This document shows, piece by piece, positions 57,538 to 64,000 of a stretch of 64,000 nucleotides of DNA. Source of the stretch: Linnemannia elongata (Eukaryota; Mortierellomycota; Mortierellomycetes; Mortierellales; Mortierellaceae); contig JAXBDG010000014.1 in assembly GCA_036320915.1 (NCBI GenBank), forward strand, positions 1,426,001 through 1,490,000, read 5' to 3'. The notes below the pieces were generated by a model that was not told the origin of the DNA, searched no databases, and saw only the letters and a program-made list of their open reading frames with translations. Within the stretch, counting starts at the first letter, position 1. Every line of letters begins with the position of its first letter. The position numbers were made by a program, and so were the translations under genes.

Positions 57538-58539
57538 TGCCCTCGTCTGAGGCTTGAGGCTGTTGTTGATGTTCTTGTTGTTTTGTCACTGCAATGGATG
57601 GGAGTGGCGTGTGAGTGTGATGTAAAGAGATGTGAAGTGGAAGAGAAGGGAAAATAGGGAGTGAACGGGTAAGAAGTAAAAATAGGGAGTGGACGGGTGA
57701 GAAGGAAAACGAGGACGGAAAGGAAAGGGACACAGACAGAGAAGTAAGGGGGAGAGATAACCCCTTCATCATTTATCATTTGTTCAATTGCTCGCAAAAA
57801 CTGCATTCAATTCACACGTGAGTTGTCGAGGCGGTCCATTTGTGTGGAAAGAAAGAAAAGGTATAGTTTAATGGTCTCTACTTCTTTCCTCATTGTCCTT
57901 CCTTCGCTCTTCCCTCCTTTCTCCCTCCTTCCTCTTCGCTATGTTCTGTTAAAGCTCAATCTTTATGTGAATGTTGACGAGCGTAAGGGCACTTGCATTC
58001 CATGCACGGCACTTACCTTGTTTTAGCCTGCATTCAACGCATGGCTGAACCATTCCATTCTCCCTCCTTTCTTTTGCTCTTCTTTTTCTCTACCTCAAAG
58101 TTGTCCTGACAGGATGTGGAGATCCATTCCTATCAATTGCACCAACCAACCCATTATCACTTACTCACTCCCGCGCCACCTGTACACCAACCAGCCCGAA
58201 CAAGTACGTCGATTCACCAAAAATCAAGACGTACTTACATGTTTCCCCCATAGACAGAAAGCCGCTTCTCCGGATCTGCAGCTATACCCATCCCTTCTAT
58301 CCTTCTCTGACTTATTCTCCACGCTTGCTGAGGCGTGTGAACCGTTGGTATATCAAGACGACCTTATATGTAAGTGCGCTCTTCTTTCTTTTCATTGTTG
58401 CCGAACATGGGCCAAGTAGTTTCAATTGCTTGAATTACGTATTTCACCTTCACCCCTTGCTCTGTCCTTGCCATACCATGGACCAACAACGAGATACACG
58501 TACATTGTGGTAACAGTCTGTCACCATAATTTATTCCCT
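57538..58539. other. Spacer between F-box gene 6 and the Helitron relic
   Basis: It holds the leader of gene 6, including two copies of a 27-base unit (57651-57677 and about 57678-57705, AATAGGGAGTG core). A short plus frame at 58114-58380 contains LQLYPSLLSFSDLFSTLAEACEPLVYQDD and ends at a possible GTAAGT donor. I do not recognise it; it might belong to the same relic element. Confidence 0.5.
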
Positions 58540-59519
58540 GTAGCCCATTTCAAAAACAAGTTTGACCGCCTCCTTTTTCTCTTGCAACGTGATGGATTTC
58601 TATGCTTATCGCCTCCAATACCGCATTGGCGATAGCAGCGAGTATATGCTACGTTCGAAACGCCTCTTACAGCAGTCGACATGTTCTGCACCATGGATAT
58701 GAATCGCCTCAACTATCTGAAAGACAATCAGCAGACCCTTCGTATTGAGCTCTACTCAGGTAATCAAGGGAGTCAACTTTTGAGATGTTGAATATCATTT
58801 GAAGGTCATCCTCAGAATTCTCATTCTTTTCTTCTCGCCCCCTTTATTTTTTTTATTTTTTTTATTTATTTTTTTGTCTGTTTCTCTTCAGGATTGCAAG
58901 ATGCTGTCAATGCTGGAGATGTAAACGCAGCTGCTACTCTGCCATGATAGAACGCTCACTCAATGCGGATCAGAGAGAAGCGAACGACTACGCAAGCACT
59001 CTGAATAGTATTATAGTCTGTACTGCCACAATTCGTTACCCTCCAATCCACCTCACAAACTCTCTCTAAAGGTGGTACAGCCAATCATTTTACTTCGTAA
59101 AGTCTCCACCAAACGAGGAATGTGCAACGGAACCCGACTCCAGATCACCAAGCTAGGGGTGTATGAAATGGTAGCAAAGATATCAGCTGGATCGTTCACC
59201 GACAATATCGTTCTCCGACAACATCGTTCTCATTCCCCGTGTACCACTTACAACAAACGACAATGGTGCTTCCCCTATCAAGTTAACACGCCTCCAGTTC
59301 CCATTCCGCCCGGCTTTTGCTCTTACTATCAACAACGCGCAGGGCCAAACACTGACAACAACAGGCATACACCTTCCACAATCTGTCTTTGCGCATGGAC
59401 AACTCTATGTAGCCCTATCAAGGTGCTCCAACTCCAGTAATCTTAAAGTTCTTATTCTAGACAACCCAGTTACAATTCAACCTACTCTCCCTCCAAAAAC
59501 ACCCCTTACCCCCCATTAG
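58540..59519 (+). pseudogene. Decayed Helitron (rolling-circle transposon) with an internal deletion
   Basis: Two ends of a Helitron Rep-helicase protein are joined with the middle missing. The 5' part reads MDFYAYRLQYRIGDSSEYML and RLLQQ, then after a frame break near 58674 VDMFCTMDMNRLNYLKDNQQ and RIELYSGLQDAVNAGDVNAA, the usual helitron-like N-terminal block. An intron of 132 nt (58760-58891) interrupts it. The 3' part is the end of the PIF1-type helicase: QPIILLRKVS, GMCNGTRLQITKLG, FALTINNAQGQTL, and FAHGQLYVALSRCSNSSNLKVLI, with a stop at 59517-59519. A 16-base tandem duplication at 59200-59231 shifts the frame. The replication motifs, most helicase motifs and the element ends were not found, so it cannot move by itself. 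Confidence 0.75.
59200..59231. repeat. 16-base tandem duplication in the Helitron relic
   Basis: CGACAATATCGTTCTC at 59200-59215 is followed at once by CGACAACATCGTTCTC. Sixteen is not a multiple of three, and the helicase frame changes exactly here. Confidence 0.9.
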
Positions 59520-60748
59520 ACATTTCACTCGCAACATCGTGCTTAAGGCAGTACTATAACTTCTTCACTCTTTTTCAATATTTAATAAACTTTATATAAA
59601 CACACCCACCTAGCTTTTACAGGAATAAAAACACTGTCTAATATAATACATATAATACTCAAGGGTAATTGCCTAATCGCCCCATTAAATATGAAGTGGG
59701 TTTCCGTCTCTTGAAGTACAACCCCTTTTTTCGCCCATATCCAGATACACAGCGCCAACAAAAAAGATACGCCTCTCTGTATCTTCATTCTTTATCCATC
59801 CCACTCTCCCGCCTTCAGGATGGTAGTTGACTCCATTGATCCCCCGCTTCACCTCGCTATGGGCTGAAGAAGACTCATTTCGATCAACAATATCAAACAA
59901 TCACATCAAGACATATATATCATCTATTCATCCCACCTCCCTCAGGCATAACTCATTGTTTTATACATACCCTCCCGTGCGGCCCTGACAGCCCATGCCA
60001 TGTGAAGGAGGAGTATACGGCCAGGAGGCTCGATTTGGTGATGGGCATGCTACAAACACCAGACAGAGGAGAGCATTGATAAGGAGGGGAACAATAAAAT
60101 GGATGCTCAGTTATGAGTCGAGTTTATGAACTCGCCACAAGTATCACCATTTAGTAAAATGTAGCCTTACATGACTGGGTTGATCCGGGTTGGGAAGGTG
60201 GTACTGTGAGGAAGATGGCTCAGGGAGTGTTTACGATTCTTGATGAGAATAAAGCATGAAGATGGTTTTAGGACTGTATTTATACGTTTTCCGCGTGAGC
60301 GTAAAAGACAACTCACTTGCATCCATTTGTAGTCGACTAAAGCTAAAGGCAACAAGCGGTGCATGGCCTCATCGCTTATGGTTAACTCGATCAGGATGTA
60401 ATATAATCAACCCCGGGATTTATTAAGCATGTTTGGAAAGAGTGTGATATTCAGATACCCGTGCTCTGTGACCTACCCGCCATGCAGACGCCATGATACT
60501 CGCCAAGAAAAAAAAATAAGGGTTAATCACAATCTACTTACCTATCGAGCGGTATGAGAATTGAAGGTTTAACACTAGCTACACCTCCTTATCAGATGCG
60601 CCTAATCAGATTGAAAAAAAGTGCGGGATGTAAATTTTGTTGGACTTTTGCATTGATGTCCATAATTGCACAGGAGAATAAAACGGTTTCCAAAAAGTAA
60701 CAGGACCGACTGAGTGTTGGCATCTTTCCAGACCATCAATCCTCTGCT
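59520..60748. other. Intergenic, no gene seen
   Basis: AT-rich sequence follows the Helitron relic. I see no coding signal, and I could not place a Helitron 3' end (hairpin plus CTRR) with confidence. Confidence 0.5.
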
Positions 60749-61063
60749 TTGACCTCTGCTACAAGAAAAATGACATGCTCCATTCTCTCTCGTTCTTTTT
60801 TGCTTTTACTCCTCCATTTAGCAGTCTTCTTGCTGGTCCATGCTCTACTTCCCGTTTACGAACTCACCACCATCGGTAAAAACAGCGCATCCGCAATCAA
60901 GTCTCGCAAATGCCAGGCCGACATTGACATCAACACTGGCTGGGTATATTCCTGGAGTCGGGGGAAGAACTGGGCGGTAGTAACACTGTCTGAAAAGCGA
61001 AAATACAGCATCACAACGTGGGTTAAGGCCATGAAGCAGAGCCAGCGTGTTAGTGAGGGGTAG
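60749..61063 (+). CDS. Hypothetical small secreted or membrane-anchored protein
   Basis: The frame encodes 104 residues. The N-terminus, possibly from the second methionine (MTCSILSRSFLLLLLHLAVFLL), is a strong signal peptide or anchor. The mature part is short and basic (SAIKSRKCQADIDINTG, SWSRGKNWAVVTLSEKRKYSI). I do not recognise the family. With one cysteine outside the leader it is not a typical cysteine-rich effector. It could be a first exon or a chance frame. Confidence 0.35.
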   Translation: MTSATRKMTCSILSRSFLLLLLHLAVFLLVHALLPVYELTTIGKNSASAIKSRKCQADIDINTGWVYSWSRGKNWAVVTLSEKRKYSITTWVKAMKQSQRVSEG

Positions 61064-61176
61064 AGTATTCAAGGCGGTCTTAGCTGGGTGCGAGGGCGGC
61101 GAGTCGGTGCCAGCACCCGGGCGGTTGATAAATGCGGGATTTTGTGAGGATCAGGGTCTCAAGATATGAGTGAGGG

Positions 61177-61674
61177 ATGGATGCCATTATGTATGCCATA
61201 ATATTGAGCGAGCTCTCCAGGAAAAAAATCGCGACCATGGCCAATGAGTTATTGAGATGTATTGGCACCAATGTACCCTTGAAAGATCACTGTGGATTAG
61301 GATTCCGCCTCCCCATCACCTCTAAGTCTTGACGACTGGATGAGGCGTGCCAGAGCATTAAGGATAAGCTGAAGCGCAGGACTGGACTACCATACCGCAT
61401 GATCAACAAATTCACCACCGCTAGTGTGTTCGAGTTGGACCTTGATCCTAACAAAGACAGCTTATTGACTCAGCAAGAAGAAATTGTTTCTAACAAGCGA
61501 GGAGAACCGTCGAGCATTTCTCAATACCTCTCATAGAGTGACTTATTCCCAGAGGCAGAGGATTAGGGTGTGAGGCAGACCACATTGAAGGGCGTGTTCA
61601 CCAAGATTGTTACGGATGCTGATGCGACCTTGACAGTTCTTTCGGTCAATCGAGCTCTAAGGACCAACGAGTAG
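61177..61674 (+). pseudogene. Unknown protein-coding relic with three in-frame stops
   Basis: One frame stays protein-like for 165 codons from ATG at 61177 to TAG at 61672, apart from TGA at 61330 and TAG at 61534 and 61564. Between the stops the composition is normal (IATMANELLRCIGTNVPL, DEACQSIKDKLKRRTG, FTTASVFELDLDPNKDS, TTLKGVFTKIVTDADATLT). That no frame change is needed implies recent decay by point mutation. I do not recognise the family. It follows the Helitron relic by 1.7 kb, so a mobile origin is possible. Confidence 0.5.
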
Positions 61675-62570
61675 TCGAATATTGTGTGCAAAAGCGTTTT
61701 TATGAAGGATCCAACAGATTTTTTTTTGGTTGCGCATATTTTCTACGAGAGAAGAAAAAGAAAACGCGTTATCGTTATGTGCAGCAAAAGCGATGCTTGT
61801 GTTTGTGATAGAGGAGAGCGTGTTGTGTTGCGTAGAGGATTCATTGCCTTTGGCAGAGCAAGCACAACAAACCAAAAAGCACGGTTGTTTATCTTTTTTG
61901 TTAACGGGGATGGCGTCACGGCATTATGCAAAAAATAAACGGGCGCCAACTGAGCGAAGGCGGTAGGGTCACACGGTGAGGGTGAGGCGGGATGAGAAAC
62001 AAAAAGAGGGAAGGAAGGAAATGATTGGCTGGCAAGTGGAATGCCAATTTATCACCTGGTAGGGCAGTCCCAGAGGAAGAACATAGAAAACGCGCTCGAT
62101 GCCTACTTTGGGACATAGCTGGGGCCCCGGAGCTTACTTTCAATGCCAGTAATTGCTTCCTTTGGTCTCTGCGGTTCTAAAGAGGTGCGAAAGGTACAAA
62201 TCGGACCACTCTAGCTCGAGTTGTTGAAAAATACGTTATCTCGTTATCAAATCTGCTATCTTGAAGGAAGGCTAGGAGAACATAACATTGAGTTCCCTTA
62301 CCCACAGGCAAAAAGAACAACGCTGAAAAACACAAAGCCATGAGCGGCCATGGTGATAGTAGGGGACTGATGACTTCTCGGTTTTTGTGGACTGATGAGC
62401 GTATCCGTTTCATCTTTCAAATATCAGTCATGAGCAACAGCATTAACGTATAAACCATGGAAGAATGGACATGGATGAAAGGATGATACTTCTTTGAAAA
62501 GCATGTGTGGGTATGTAGGTCGCTTATAGTTGTCAATTTGTCTAAGTTGTTTGTCTGCCTGTACAAGGTG
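61675..62570. other. Intergenic, no gene seen
   Basis: This is spacer with an assortment of short frames on both strands. None resembles a known protein. Confidence 0.5.
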
Positions 62571-62660
62571 GTGTGAGTGTGTGTGTGTGTTTGTATGTGT
62601 GTTGGTGTGTGTGTTTGTATGTGTGTTGGTGTGTGTGTTTGTGTGTATGTTTGTGTGTGT
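62571..62660. repeat. GT-rich minisatellite
   Basis: Alternating GT with periodic TTGTATGTGTG and TTGGTGTG blocks forms a repeat of about 22 bases, roughly three to four copies. It is intergenic. Confidence 0.85.
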
Positions 62661-64000
62661 CGTGTGCTCTCTCCCCCTCCCTTTCCCTCCTTCCCGCGCG
62701 TTTTCGCTCTCATTAATTTTTACCTTTATCCTCTTCGCCTTCTCTCCCTCTCTATCTCTCGTCCTCTTCTCTTCTCTTTACTCCTCTTCCTTCACTTTTC
62801 TTCTTTTTTACCAAAGCAAACAACCACAACCAACAACCCTACCAACCAAAAACAACAGCACAAGGTAAGCAACCAGAAAACACCACTCTCACCAGCTTGA
62901 CACTCATTCCATTCCTAATGCCGACATTGCATGGCTGCATGGTAGGCTCATTGCCCATTGCCATGTTGGTTCATTCATCCCTTCCATTCCTCCGACATGC
63001 AAACCCTTTATTTTGTTTGAGTGCTCACGTGTAACAAACAAAGCAATGAAAAGTGCACCGAAGGTTGAGAGCATGGAGCTTTGGTAAGAGGAGAAAAAAT
63101 GGTGAAGAGAAATGGAACGTACAAACACTGCAACAATAATAAAACAACAGAAACAAGAGAAGAAAACCAACAACCTATATCGCTGCAACAAACAACAGCA
63201 GCTAGAAGACAAACACTGCAGTGAACCATAGTCGCAAAGGGCATACACGCACAACAGACTCAGGGTGTGCTTCTGACGTTCTCTTCTCTCCTCTCTCTCT
63301 TGTCTTTCTCTGTCTCTTAACTGTCTCTCTCTGTTATCTTATCTCTTTTTTCTCTCTTTCTCTCTTCCTCTCTTCCTCTCTTCTTGTCTCTTTCTTTCGC
63401 TTCCTAACCTTGTCTTCCTTTCTCTTCCCTTTTCTCTTCTGCTCTTCTTTTCCTCCTTCACTCTTTACTCCTCCCCACCCTCACTCCTCGCACAAAAACA
63501 GCGCCTTACTCAGCTCTCTTCGGCTCCCTACTTTTTACGCGAAGGCAAACGCAAAGTCGCATACAACAACTCTCGCTAAAAACTTGCACAGGTACGGACA
63601 CTACTTCTTTTTAATCGCAAGTATCTTTCTATCATACCAGTCTTTTTTTCATCACTGTGTTCCTTCTCCTACTCTCCACCCCAAGCAAGCAAGAACCTGC
63701 CTTGCTTCTCCCCTTCTCCACAAACTCCCTCAAAACATATTACACCCTTCTCAGCTCTCAACCACCGTTTTTTTGTTTTTGTTTTGTCAACGTACCAACA
63801 TATATTTGATTCGCGGGAGGTCCAGACGCCTGTATTCATACGCTCCGTGCCCATGGCAGTTGCTCATCCCTTCCCATCTCCTCTGTCCTTTGCTCGCTCC
63901 TTCTCACCTTCTTTATCTCTCTTCCGATTGAAGCGACACTGACTTACCTTGCCCTATTCTACTTCGACACAATTCTTACCAGTCGCAAAGAACACTCGCG
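62661..64000 (+). promoter_or_regulatory. Probable leader region of a plus-strand gene beyond the window
   Basis: Two strongly pyrimidine-rich tracts (62665-62810 and 63270-63500) are each followed by A/C-rich sequence, as in front of the recognised genes here. A consensus donor, CACAAG|GTAAGC, lies at 62865, and a weaker one, GCACAG|GTACGG, near 63590. This fits a spliced 5' UTR. No start codon with a convincing protein appears before 64000. Confidence 0.35.

Noticed and set aside
1..64000. tRNA, 5S or other structured RNA genes
   Set aside because: I looked for GTTCGAA-type T-loop motifs and internal promoter boxes by eye. The few hits lie in coding sequence or lack a pairing acceptor stem. 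A covariance-model scan would settle it.

Overview
The window looks like nuclear DNA of a filamentous early-diverging fungus, most likely Mortierellaceae (Mortierellomycota). This is inferred from gene style: short GT-AG introns of about 100 nt, CT-rich leaders before starts, a lineage-expanded F-box/leucine-rich family, large DUF3712 membrane proteins, and a WD40 tail of the kind found on large signalling ATPases. There is no operon structure. No tRNA, rRNA or CRISPR array was seen.

Layout. 0-3 kb: the 3' end of a WD40 gene (+), a broken pirin gene (-), and a short one-module DUF3712 gene (-) whose intron holds a long C/G homopolymer. 3.6-5.8 kb: F-box gene 1 (+). 8.4-13 kb: a convergent housekeeping pair, an SKT5/CHS4-like chitin synthase activator (+) ending in a CaaX box, and nicotinate phosphoribosyltransferase NPT1 (-). 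16.9-20.7 kb: a small secreted KRE9/KNH-type protein (+) facing F-box gene 2 (-). 20.7-25.7 kb is gene-poor. 25.7-41.6 kb: two four-exon genes for nearly identical ~1,590-residue DUF3712 membrane proteins, an offset of about 10.4 kb apart, with one intron 100% identical. 42-47 kb: repeats, an unknown small gene, two dead F-box fragments, and a GNAT acetyltransferase. 47.3-57.5 kb: four head-to-tail F-box genes (-). 58.5-59.5 kb: a decayed Helitron. 60.7-61.7 kb: a small secreted-protein candidate and an unknown ORF with three stops. 62.6-64 kb: GT repeats and CT-rich sequence that looks like the leader of a gene starting beyond the window.

The housekeeping genes act separately: SKT5 and the KRE9-like protein in cell-wall building, NPT1 in NAD salvage. 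The accessory content is two families under birth-and-death evolution. The F-box proteins are expected to be substrate receptors for SCF ubiquitin ligases. The DUF3712 proteins are expected to be single-pass membrane proteins with a large lumenal or outer face. All six intact F-box genes carry the same phase-2 intron just after the F-box, and the splice joins a serine codon each time. Exon joins were deduced by reading splice sites and checking frame; none is confirmed by transcripts.
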